Positions 54,745-64,000 of a stretch of 64,000 nt of DNA are shown here, one piece after another. Within the stretch, counting starts at the first letter, position 1. Each line of letters starts with the position of its first letter. The DNA comes from Vitellaria paradoxa (taxonomy: Eukaryota > Streptophyta > Magnoliopsida > Ericales > Sapotaceae). Position numbers and translations under genes: made by a program. The stretch is taken from contig CM034233.1 of the NCBI GenBank assembly GCA_019916065.1, forward strand, positions 54,615,947 through 54,679,946, given 5' to 3'. The notes under the pieces are model-generated. The model made no database searches. It had not been told where the DNA came from and was given only the letters and a program-made list of their open reading frames with translations.

Positions 54745-56543
54745 TGACCGCTATTAGAAAGTGCGTCTAAATTAACCCCCAAGTGCAGGGGTGTGCAGTG
54801 TAACTTTAACTTGGTGAGTCTGAGGTCGAATTCACAGGGAGCATACGTTATTTAGTTTCTAGGTTAAAATGGAAATCCTAAATTTGAATGTAAACTAAGT
54901 TTGAAGATTAATTAAAACTAATTCCTAGGGTTTTGCAAGTTTAAAATTCAAATTAAAACAAATTAACAACCTATTACCAAAATTCCAGCAATTTAAAATT
55001 TTGATTTTTGATTTCAATGAATTAAATATTAGCTAAAAGGATTTTTTTCTAATTTAAATGCACTTCAAAATAATCTAATATAAAAAGTGCAATGTAATTA
55101 CTTCAATTAAATCAACCGAAGGCAATTCAATTAATAAGCAAATAAATTTGAGAAGTCCTTGATCCAACTATCAATTCCGAGTAGCTTACGTCTTCACTAT
55201 GGGATGTGTTGTAATACTTGCATTAAAACCTAAATTAGGATTTGTTTGAAAATTATTGAGAAAGTTTTAATCAAAAGCTTTTACCAGTGATTACAGAGAA
55301 TAGAGTCAAAAACTTCTATTTTTGAAGGGTTCTCAAACAATCCTATTCGAATTCAGATTCAAATCCAATTTTTCTAATTTATCCAAAATTATTAAGAAAA
55401 TTTTAATCGAAAACCTTTACCAGTGATTACAGAGAATTTAGTCAAAGATTTTCGTTTTTGAAAGTTTTTGAAATAAACTAATTCAAATTAGGATTCAAAA
55501 TTTGAATTTTTAGTTCTTCAAAATTATTAAGAAAATTTTAATCAAAAACCTTTACCAGTGATTACAGAGAATATAGTCAAAAATTTTCGTTTTCGAAAGT
55601 TTTTGAAAGAACTGAATTAGGTTTTAAAAAGTGTAGATCCCTACGCATGAGCTTTCGCAAACCATACGAAGGGTCTACTCAAACGTCTAAAAGTTGTAGA
55701 CCCCTACGCATGAGCTTTCGCAAACTCTGCGAAGGGTCTACGTACATTCCATAGATCAAAGTAAACTATCCTTCCTTGATTCGTTGAATCAAGAACTAGG
55801 GTTTCTACGCTAACATGCTTGTAAACGAAATGAAAACAATCATTGAAGACATATTTAATGGATTCACTAAATCAAACAATGAAACAAAATTATTAAATGA
55901 CGAGATCAGAACTAAACATACGAAATCAATCAATCCTCTATTTCAAACATCTAAATAATATCATTAATCTAATGAAGAAGTGTAACGTACTCTGAAACAA
56001 AATTCGAAATAAAACTCTGAATAGTAACTGCTGAAACGAATGCTATAAAAGCTCCGAAACAACGTTAGAACATTAACGTAAGCAATTAAAACTCTAAAAA
56101 AACTCTCAAAATTTGCTGGAAGAATGAAAAAACAGAGAGAATAACGTCCTAGGGCCGGCCACCAAGTAGTCTTTTTATAACTTGTGGAAAAACCCTAAAA
56201 ATTGAAATTGCCCGCGCGACGGTCCACCACACTGTTGTCCGGACTGTGCGCCAGGTGGTCCGGACCACAGAAACCTTGTTTTCTACACTTTTGCTCCTCA
56301 TTTGCAGCTAAGTCCTTGGGTTACTCCGAGCCATCCTGGACGAAGTTGGTTCGATATCCTCCCCTTCACCTTCTAAGTCACCAAAATCACTATCTTCTTC
56401 AATTAATTCACCGTTTTCCCTGCAATTAATAAAACAAACCACGTAAGTGATAAAATAACGATAAGTCTTCAAAATAAACTACTTAAATGTATTAAAAATT
56501 ATACAAAAGTGGAGTTTGTAATTGCACTTTTCAAGTGCAATCA
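54745..56543 (-). mobile_element. 5' LTR of element D
   Basis: The minus-strand start TGATTGCACTTGAAAAGTGCAATTAC gives a perfect terminal stem (see findings). U3 acceptor AG 56421-56420 and the 36-codon acidic frame (DLEGEG variant) are intact. Dyad arms: GGTCCGGACC at 56257-56266 and a mutated GTTGTCCGGACT at about 56234-56245. Two CGTAGACCC stem units lie at about 55640-55745. Confidence 0.92.
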
Positions 56544-56548
56544 ATAGA

Positions 56549-57518
56549 TGCCAACGATTGGGGAGTTTAACATGTAGAAACATGATGCCCCTATCCCCTA
56601 TTCTTGGTTTAGAGGTTTTTGATTGTTAGGGAATAGATTTCATGGGTCCCTTCTCGATTTCACAAGGATATGATATGGCTTAGTTGGGGTTGATTATGTT
56701 TCTAAATGGGTTGAAGCAATTGCTGCTAGAAATAATGATCATAAATTCATGCTTAAATTCCTCCACGAGAACATATTCTCACGCTTTAGAGTGCCTAGAG
56801 CAATTATTAGCAATGGAGGAAAACACTTCTACAATCATCCTGTGGGAACATTATTACTCAAATATGGAGTGGTTCATAAAGTTGGTACCTCTTTCCACCC
56901 ATAGACGAGTGGCTAAGTCGAACTTGCTAATAGGGAGATAAAACAAATCCTTGAGAAAACAGTTAACCCTATTCGCAAGGATTGGTCACTACAATTGGTT
57001 AACTCTCTATGGGCATATCGAATAGCTTATAAAACAACCCTAGGGATGTCACCATATAGATTGGTTCATGGGAAGCCATGCCATTTACCTGTTGAGTTAG
57101 AACAAAAGGCATATTGGGCCATTAAACAATTCAATGCTAATATTGATGAGGTCGGGCTTCACCGTAAACTTCAGATTGCAGAAATGGGGGAATTAAGAAA
57201 AGATGCTTATGGGAATGCTCAAATTTACAAGAAAAAGATGAATAAAGTACATGCCCAACATATTTCGAGACGTTCTTTTCATGAGGGTCAAAAAGTACTT
57301 CTTTATCAATCACGACTTCAATTACTTCCTGGCAAATTGCAATCTAAGTGGTCTAGCCCATTTATTGTGAAACATGTTTCTGAACATAGAGCGGTTGAAA
57401 TAGAAAATCCAAAAAATAGGAATAGGTTTAAAGTTAATGGGGATAGACTTAGACCTTATTTAGACAATTTCATTGGTTTGACTGAATCATGGGATCAGAT
57501 CCTCCACCTTATGAGTAA
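56549..57518 (+). pseudogene. Element B integrase, core and C-terminus
   Basis: It continues the integrase after D. Decayed through the first catalytic region (about 56630) and [16 protein letters not shown], with NGGKHFYN where the second Asp should be (DG to NG), then a frame open at 56995-57500: [50 protein letters not shown] and RFKVNGDRLRPYLDNFIGL. The catalytic Glu region (SFHP.TSG..ELANREI, about 56897) has two stops nearby. The stop equivalent to A's is at about 57516. Confidence 0.88.
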
Positions 57519-57654
57519 TCCGGGATTAGCATGTTATTTTAATTGTACCATATTTAGGGTTAGGATAGATTTTAATTTTTACCTTGTTTTAGGATTTTAA
57601 TTTTGAGTTTAGGTCTGTTTCAATTTTTCAAAACAAAACAAAAACAGCTTTTGG

Positions 57655-57712
57655 GTATCCAATTCTGTGGTCCAAAACCCCAGACCAAATGGTCCAGACC
57701 ACAATGTGCTTG
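57655..57712 (+). promoter_or_regulatory. Paired-arm module upstream of ORF3 (element B)
   Basis: CTGTGGTCCAAAACC (57665-57679) and GGTCCAGACCACAATG (57691-57706) repeat the U3 dyad layout, including the following TGTGCT word of B's own U3. GATAAATT at 57718 could be a weak TATA element. A C/T-rich leader (57745-57800) follows. Homologous by position to 26240-26360 in A. Confidence 0.5.
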
Positions 57713-57878
57713 ATGAGGATAAATTCTAGAAGTGACCATTCAAAAACTAAAACTTTCTCATTCAACTTCACTCTCTCTCAATCTCTCTCTTCATATTTGT
57801 GAATTTCTTAAAGATTAGGCCTCCTCGAAGCTTGTTTAGCAACATTCCACTCCAATCTTCTCATCTAAGCAACTTAAG

Positions 57879-58360
57879 GTAAGCTTCTATATTTCAAGCC
57901 CTAGGTTGTTATTTCTCAACTTTTCTTTGAACCCAAGCTTAATAGCCTCAAGGGTTCTCAATTTCTTTCAAGTTTGAATCTTATTTTGGATTTCAAACAA
58001 TGGGTAGAAGGAATTACTCTTTGTGAGTGAATTTCTTCACCACCCAACACTTTCTTCACCATAGGTCAAAAATTGGGTCCAAGGGTTCAACAAACCCCAA
58101 GGCTTTGGGTTGTTTTTGAATTATCAATTTTAAAAAGTCTTCTTTTGCAACGTGTGTTGAGAATTTCTTGTTCAATTTGTTGTTTTCTGCAAAGGGACCC
58201 ATCTATGGTGGATGTTGTATGGCCACCTGGATTATTTCTATTAAACACATTCACTTTGGTTTTAATTTACATTTTTATCAATAGAATTGGGCCACTGAAC
58301 TTGTGTGGACATAGGGGTTATACAGTTGATTAATTCAATATTCTCCTTGTATTTTTGTAG
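57879..58360 (+). other. Putative leader intron of ORF3 (element B)
   Basis: Donor GCAACTTAAG then GTAAGCTTC; acceptor CTTGTATTTTTGTAG at 58346-58360, 5 bp before the ORF3 ATG. Position, length and flanking words match the A intron. Confidence 0.6.
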
Positions 58361-58365
58361 CTACC

Positions 58366-59455
58366 ATGGCCCCACAAGTCAAAAGAACTGCAAATAGACA
58401 ACTAGGGTCCAGCTCTTTTGATAGAAATAGATTCTGGGGGGAAAATGCTGAGAGAAAGTATGATGAGACTTGGGGACATAAATTGGTGGTAATAAACTTT
58501 TTTGGCAGATAGACCAATTTAAGCATGAAGAGTTTATGTTAGAACAGAACTTTGAGGGGCGACAGTGGCTCCACATTGCTAGTTTCCATGCCTATTGCAT
58601 AGTCGACATAGTTAAGAAGTTCTTTGCCAACTTTAGAGAAGGGTCAATGATCAGGAGAAGGGTAGAGAAAGACTCATTAAAAGTGTCCAGGGGGCTGAGA
58701 TTACAATTACACCTGAGGATTTTGCTCAAGTATTTCAGTTACATCGAGTTCAAAACCCAGAATTCACCTATCCTACTGAGGGCACTCCACTATTTCCCAT
58801 TGTAGTTTTAGAAGTTCTATTAGAAGACCAAGAGTGGACTGGGGAATATAGAAAGCTAGTGTCAGTACTTAAAGATAAATATTAGGCACTTTATGTGTTT
58901 TCGTGCACAAACCTGTTGTCACAGAATAGGAACTCAGATTGTATTCTCCTTAGAGCTATTCTGATTTATGCTATTGGGATGGGAATGTCGATTGATTTGC
59001 CCTCGTATATCTGGCACCAGGTGGCCTATACCTGTGAGCATCCTAGAACCCTAGCTGTCCTACCCTTTGGAGGAGCGCTCATAGAGATATTTAGGACAAA
59101 GGGGGCCCACATCATAGATGATATACCCATATCCTCAGGAATATAGCCTTTTAACATTACATCTTACTTCAAATCCTGAGGTTTAATATCAAGGAAGAAG
59201 AGGAAGACAGAGGAGTCAGAGGAGGAGGGTGAACCATCCCAGGCCCAAGAGGAGCCAGAGCAGGAGGTCACTACTACAGAGTTAGTTACTTAGATTGGAG
59301 CTTTTGCTGAGCATCTTAGTCACATGGAGCAAAACCAGGAAGATGATCACTAGCTCCTACTGCGCATTCATTAGACCCAGCAAACTCAGGGTTACCTCCT
59401 ATAGAGCATTTTGGATTACATCAGAGAGTCCCATCCACCTACACCTCCTCAGTGA
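58366..59455 (+). pseudogene. Element B ORF3
   Basis: Start MAPQVKRTANRQLGSSSFDR at 58366; end TPPQ before TGA at 59453. Homologous to A's ORF3 throughout: LEQNFEGRQWLHIASFHAYC, then MFSCTNLLSQNRNSDCILLR, FGGALIEIFRTKGAHIIDD, the KKRKTEESEEEGEPS patch and TQQTQGYLL. Damage includes a frame change near 58490, another near 58665, and stops near 58883, 59144, 59178, 59292, 59353 and 59371. As in A there is no signal peptide or membrane segment. Confidence 0.68.
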
Positions 59456-59761
59456 TTGGATACATACTTAGTTCTTTTCGTTTTGAGAGTTTAAGATTGA
59501 GTTTCATTGTTCCATTTGTCAGTCCTAAAACTCTATACCTAATTTTAGTAGTTTGGATTGATGTATAAAGATTTTGACTATTTTAATTTGATATTTTAAT
59601 GTTTCTTAATTGCTTTTGCTTTTTATTTTCTGTGTGTTATTCTCCTTAAACTTCTTTCTATTTCTATATGTGTGTATGTTGCTATTACCTTATGTTTGGA
59701 TGCATTGTTAGCTATGTTCTTAAGCTTTATTTCTATATTCTTTGTAAAGAACAAGTACATC

Positions 59762-60380
59762 ATGTCTGGTCTTAACAAAGATAACCATAATCAAGAGGAA
59801 AATATTAAAACTTTAATTGGTAGAAAAGAAATATAACCATAATTAGGAGGAAAATTTTAAAACTTTAATTGGTAGAAAACGTAGGTAGGAAGACACATCT
59901 TATATGTCCAGTAAGGAGAGTGACTCCAAGAGTTTAGAGGTCGATTGGGAAGTGTGGCCTAATGAGTATTTTCTAGAGAGTAATTCATTACCCTTGCCAT
60001 TAATTTATCCTCTCCTAGTTCACATAACACTTGACCAATTACTTGAGAGGCAATGGTGGAATAAAATTGACCTTGAAATCCTTTTGGAGATAGAATGGGT
60101 AGAGATAAATGTATCTACTGAGTGGCTTGGTGCACCCACTTGTGACACGAACACTAAGACTATAATAGGATCTCAAACGAGTCACCCTTCTGATTATCAA
60201 AGTATGCCACCACTAGAAGACATCCCTGACACTGAGAGTACTGACACTGAGTCTAAGGATAGTGTTGATAGTTCTAGTGAATTAGACCAAGATGATAATT
60301 TTGGTATTTCATTGCAATCTCTTTTTTGAGTTTCATCATGCATTAGCTCCATTTGAAGCCAACATGAGGTAATTCTTCAC
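59762..60380 (+). pseudogene. Element B ORF4, conserved acidic protein
   Basis: Start MSGLNKDNHNQEENIKTLIG at 59762, as in A (ATCATG context). A 54-bp tandem duplication (about 59786-59880) and its stops break the first part. From 59904 the frame is open: DWEVWPNEYFLESNSLPLPL, QWWNKIDLEILLEIEWVEIN, a Thr/Ser/Asp/Glu-rich stretch and DDNFGISLQSLF. One extra T at about 60322-60328 shifts the frame before the last shared block (ALAPFEANMR). Confidence 0.6.
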
Positions 60381-62158
60381 CCTTCTTTTAATTTTTTATG
60401 CTACTTTTATTATTTTGTTTTTATTTATGCTATTTCATTAATGTCATTAGTTACCTGCACCTAAGTTGGGGGGAATCATGACATATACACACCACACCTT
60501 TACCTTATTTTCTTTTCACCATTGTTCCTTTTCACACAATGGGGACAATGTGCATCTTAAGTTGGGGGGCTTGGTCATGTGTTTTTGTTACCCATGGAAC
60601 ATTAGTGACTAGTGAATGCTTTAGGATTTAAACCAAGGATGGTATAATTCACGTAAACAACAAATGATTTGATTTCAATTTTGAATGAGGAACTTAATTT
60701 AAAAATTGATTATGAAATTTTCTAATGTGTTGCAAACTTGTCACTTAAAATCATTGAGTTGAAAATATGTCAAGGATCAGGATTTATGAGATTTAGTCAC
60801 TCAAATATGCCAAGACATAGGTGGAGACTTAAAACCCTACATTATGTGAGCTTTTGAACCTAATCTTTTGTTCTTGAGGGCTTTATATTAATCTTTCTAG
60901 ATTCCTTTGTCTCACTTCTTTTGAATAGCTTCATTTCATTAACTTTATTTGGTATTGAATGCACAAGACACTATTTGTTGATTTACATGTGTAGATTAGT
61001 GCTTCTAATAAGGTGTTATTAACCTAGAGAGTGATATTAGGCCCTCGTTCTTATATTTGAAGGCCCGAAACTTTCCAAAGATTGACATAACCCTTGGAGC
61101 CAGTTTGAAGCCTTTAAATAAATGGAATAGTAAATAAAGTTTTTCTTTCTTGTTTAGCCACATATATGACCCTTTTAACCTTAGATTTATAGGTAAACCA
61201 ACCCTGGCATGTCTTGGAAGTTTGGTGCAATTTTATAAAGGTTAGTAAAAAGGGGAAGTTGTGATGGAAGTTATTTGGAAAAAAAAAAGGATCTATTAGT
61301 TCAAAGTTTATTATTGATCCCATTAAAAAAAAAGAAAGAAAAAAAAAATTTGATTGGGCTTCATTGTTGGGTTCTCAAGAAATATAAAAAGGAAAAGTTA
61401 GGGGAGGGCAATATTGCACTATACTATCCTTAGACATGCACTTTGATTTTCCCTATCCTTTATTTATCTAACCAATACCCCTTTGGCCAAGTTACAACCT
61501 AGTAAAGACCTAATGGACTTTAGGTGAATGACACTTAGTAGGGCATTAATTTATTTCATGTGATTGATGGTAGTTGTCTTGTAAAGCATTAATACATTCC
61601 ATTTATGAAGCTATAACACACTCTGCTTAAATTCTTTCAGTCACTTTTGATTAGGTTCATTGCATTTACTTGATATTGCAATCTTGTATGACCCAGAGTA
61701 ACCCCTCTTGAGTGATTTTATTCTAATTGAGTGAATAACTTGGTGAGATTTCAAGTCAAGACCGCAGTTTTTTGAGTGTGTTTGATGACTATTTTGATTG
61801 AATGATATGAATTGACATGTTTGAGATGAGATGACTGAATAGTAGCTGAGTTAAATACACATTAGGAGATTTTATATGACATTTTAAAATTTTGTTACCT
61901 AATTCATATTGAACTTAAATTAGGAGTTATTGAAATGATGTTTACCATCCATTGGAGTAGTTTTGGGAATTTTATGGGAATATTCACTACAAACCCTCAT
62001 GAGACCTTACTCGTCCACTAGGGGTAACCTAGGGGTTTAAAGGGCTTGCTGCACGTAGTGCAGCTGTGTTTCCAATGAAAAGAGAAATAGGATGGTAATT
62101 GCATTTCATTTTATTGAAAGGCATTGCTAGGGACTAGCAACGCTTTAGTTGGAAAGTG
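60381..62158 (+). other. 3' non-coding region of element B
   Basis: AAGTTGGGGGG at about 60463 and 60559; the latter follows ATGGGGACAATGTGC. The third copy, which should be the polypurine tract before the 3' LTR, is mutated to TTAGTTGGAAAGTG (62145-62158). The block ACCTTACTCGTCCACTAGGG..TTTAAAGGGCTTG before the LTR is shared with A and D. A frame of 69 codons on the minus strand (61114-61323) looks like chance. Confidence 0.72.
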
Positions 62159-62939
62159 TGACTACACTTAAAAAGTGTAATTACAAACTCCACATTTTGA
62201 TACTCATTGATGCATTTAAGTAATTAATTTTGAAGTTTTATCATTATTTTATTACTTATAGTGTTTATTTTCTTAATTGCATGGAAAATGGTGAGATAAT
62301 TGAGATTTATAGCGAGGAAAGCAGCCTAGAGGATGAAGGAAAAGCTGTGGTTCAGACCTCACCTAGGATGGTTCGGACCAGCCTAAAGATCCAGCATGGA
62401 AGAGGAAGCAGAATCTAAAAAACCATGATTCTGTGGTTTGGAAAGCGACCAAAACGGTTTGGGCCACAATGTGCTGGGCGCGCGTCTTTAATTTATCTCT
62501 TCTAGGGTTTCCTTGTTACCTTTTTTATAAACCTTGATGTATGGTCGAATGAGAGAGAGAGCTTACTTTACTTTCTGCATATTTTTTAGAGTTTTAGAAT
62601 ATTTTTGAGAGTTTTTGATTGTTTGTGAGATGTTTTTATGGATTTTTGAAGCTCGTGTAGTCTTCATTGCAGCAATGGTAGTTCATTATTCTGTTTTGGA
62701 GTTGATTTTAGAGTACATTTGCTTTCACTTTTCATTTTAATAATATTGTCTCTTCGTCTTATTCTTTAGAATCATTAGTTATGTGTTTGACAATTGTTTT
62801 TATTTCATTTAAAAACATGTTAGCGTAAAACCCTAGCTCTTGATTCAACGAATCAAGGAAGGGTAGGTTACTACGATCTATAGGATGTGTGTAGACCCCT
62901 CGCATGGTTTGCGAATACCCATGCGTAGGGATCTACGAT
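62159..62939 (+). mobile_element. 3' LTR of element B, cut by element F
   Basis: TGACTACACTTAAAAAGTG start. The U3 acceptor is destroyed (TTGCAT instead of TTGCAG at about 62277-62282), while the acidic frame after it is better kept than in the 5' LTR (ENGEIIEIYSEESSLEDEG, no stop). The dyad is decayed (GGTTTGGAAA, GGTTTGGGCC). The LTR ends at CTACGAT, where the 5' LTR continues TTTCAATTC. Confidence 0.88.
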
Positions 62940-64000
62940 CACTACAAGAAAAAGAATTTTTAGTGACCACTTTTTGCAACCAAAACTAAATTTGCTTGCT
63001 AAATATTAATTTTTACCGACTAAATATCATTTGGTCGCTAATAATTTATATTTAGCGACCAAATATAAATTGGTCGCTAAATTCTAGGCATTTGGCAACC
63101 AATTGTTAGCGACCAATTGGTCACTAAAAGTTAACCTTTACTAACCAAATATTAATTTAGTCGCTAAAGAGTTCTAAAATATTTCCTTCCATCCTTTGAT
63201 GCCAACAATGTCATTTGGCTACCAAAACATTTGGTTGCAGAATATTTTCATAATTTTTGACATTTATTTTTAACGACCAAATAAGTTTGGTCGCTAAATT
63301 CCAGGCATTTGGTGATCAATTAGGCACTGAAAGGTAACCTTTACCGACCAAATATTAATTTAGTCGCTAAAGAGTTCTAAAATATTTTCCTCCATCTTTT
63401 GGTACCAACAATGACTTTTGGCTACCAAAACATTTGGTCGCGGAATATTTTCATAATTTCTGGCATTTATTTTTAGCAACCAAAAAAGTTTGGTAGCTAA
63501 ATTCTAGGCATTTGGCGACCAATCGGCCGCTAAAAGTTAACCTTTATCGACCAAATAATAATTTAGTCGCTAAAGAGTTCTAAAATATTTCCCTCCATCC
63601 TTTGGCGCCAACAATAGCTTTTGGCTACCAAAACATTTGGTTTTTGACATTCATTTTTAGTGACCAAATAAGTTTGGTGGCTAAATTCCAAGCATTTGGC
63701 GACCAATTGCTCGCTAAAAAAATCTCTTCATCGACCAAATATTAATTTAATCGCTAAAAAAAGGAAATGGATAAATAAAAATAATTAAATTTTATTTCTT
63801 TCTCTATCTTTCTTTCAAACAAATTTATTCATCTCTTTGTATGATTTAAATTAGATTTCATAAATTTTATTTTAACGTTTATTTAATAATTTTAATTAAT
63901 TTATAAAAATTATCAAAAATTGTAATTATAGATCAATAAAAGAATGTTACCACATTAATGCTAAAACTAAATTCACCAAATCAAATTTAGATAATTTGAA
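62940..64000 (+). mobile_element. CACTA DNA transposon F, left end
   Basis: CACTACAAGAAAAAG is the canonical En/Spm terminal repeat. It is followed by many TTTGGTCGCTAAA / TTTAGCGACCAAA words in both orientations, the subterminal transposase-binding array. The body from about 63770 is AT-rich without a visible gene before the window ends. The right end is not present, so size and autonomy are unknown. Confidence 0.88.
62990..63760. repeat. Tandem 203-bp subterminal repeats of element F
   Basis: AACCTTTA..CGACCAAATATTAATTTAG blocks recur at 63133, 63336 and 63539 (period 203), with a shorter copy near 63723. Each unit has TAAAGAGTTCTAAAATATTT, a CCATCCTTTGG..CCAACAATG block, ACCAAAACATTTGGT and a GCATTTGGCGACCAA block. 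Confidence 0.82.

Larger units (their letters stand above)
47740..56548 (-). mobile_element. Athila-type element D (family A), minus strand, internally deleted
   Basis: LTRs 47745-49532 and 54745-56543 are flanked by identical ATAGA (47740-47744 and 56544-56548). Internal length is only 5.2 kb. On the minus strand: PBS, gag, protease, a short unrelated tail, then the 3' non-coding region shared with A. RT, RNase H, integrase, ORF3 and ORF4 are missing. LTRs are close to those of A. It inserted into B's integrase, so it is younger than B. Confidence 0.93.
39855..62939 (+). mobile_element. Athila-type retrotransposon B (second family), interrupted three times
   Basis: 5' LTR 39860-41377; internal region with the same gene order as A; 3' LTR begins at 62159 and is cut at 62939 by element F. 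Insertions: solo LTR C in RT (44769-46322) and element D in integrase (47745-56543). Removing them restores continuous homology to A across both sites. It is clearly a different family from A: LTR words, gag start (MSNWIQGEDGR) and PBS (TGGCACCGTTACTGGGGA) differ. AAAGG at 39855-39859 would be its 5' target copy; the 3' copy is beyond the window. Confidence 0.92.

Noticed and set aside
62940..63770. CRISPR-like array from regularly spaced repeats
   Set aside because: Units are 203-bp tandem copies with no spacers, adjacent to a CACTA end in a plant genome.

Overview
This window comes from a nuclear plant genome, most likely a eudicot. It is a block of nested transposable elements, and I found no intact host gene. 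Evidence for a plant includes Athila-type Ty3/Gypsy elements primed from a tRNA-Asp-like site, a Tekay/Del-type LTR, Ty1/Copia, CACTA, Mutator, PIF/Harbinger and RTE-LINE remnants, and AT-rich introns with plant-like splice sites. Every long reading frame is a broken retroelement gene. The stops are mostly C-to-T or G-to-A changes, as expected for old methylated repeats.

Layout, left to right. (1) 1-7695: decayed 3' part and 3' LTR of a Tekay-like element. (2) 8198-10955: Copia remnant with gag, RT and RNase H, but protease and integrase are deleted. (3) 10956-13345: a dispersed non-coding module split by a 1.56-kb Mutator-type foldback element (11279-12837, 9-bp target duplication). (4) 13346-14865: minus-strand remnant of an unrecognised polyprotein. 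(5) 14869-15693 and 33729-about 34985: one old minus-strand LTR split by a CACTA-like element E (15694-33728). E carries fragments of a captured host gene. A PIF/Harbinger MITE sits in one captured intron, and the 14.2-kb Athila element A (18499-32747, duplication CTTTG) sits inside that MITE. (6) 35640-39859: LINE tail, AT-rich DNA, a second and third copy of the dispersed module, and a possible SINE. (7) 39860-62939: a second Athila family, element B. It is interrupted by a solo LTR C inside RT (44769-46322), by a minus-strand deleted Athila D inside integrase (47745-56543, duplication ATAGA), and by CACTA element F inside its 3' LTR (62940 to the window end).

A and B have the order LTR, gag, protease, RT, RNase H, integrase, ORF3, ORF4, LTR. 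Comparing families A/D, B and C shows conserved structure outside the standard gag-pol genes. First, U3 carries a pair of GGTCCGGACC-type arms about 50 bp before a TATA box, with compensatory changes between families. Second, the same arm pair recurs before ORF3 in A and B, followed by a pyrimidine-rich leader and an intron of about 490 bp ending just before the ORF3 start codon. Third, U3 begins with a conserved 3' splice site followed by a short acidic reading frame. Fourth, ORF4, an acidic protein I cannot name, is kept in both A and B. My reading, which is inference, is a second transcription unit inside the element that expresses ORF3/ORF4 and may splice into the 3' LTR.
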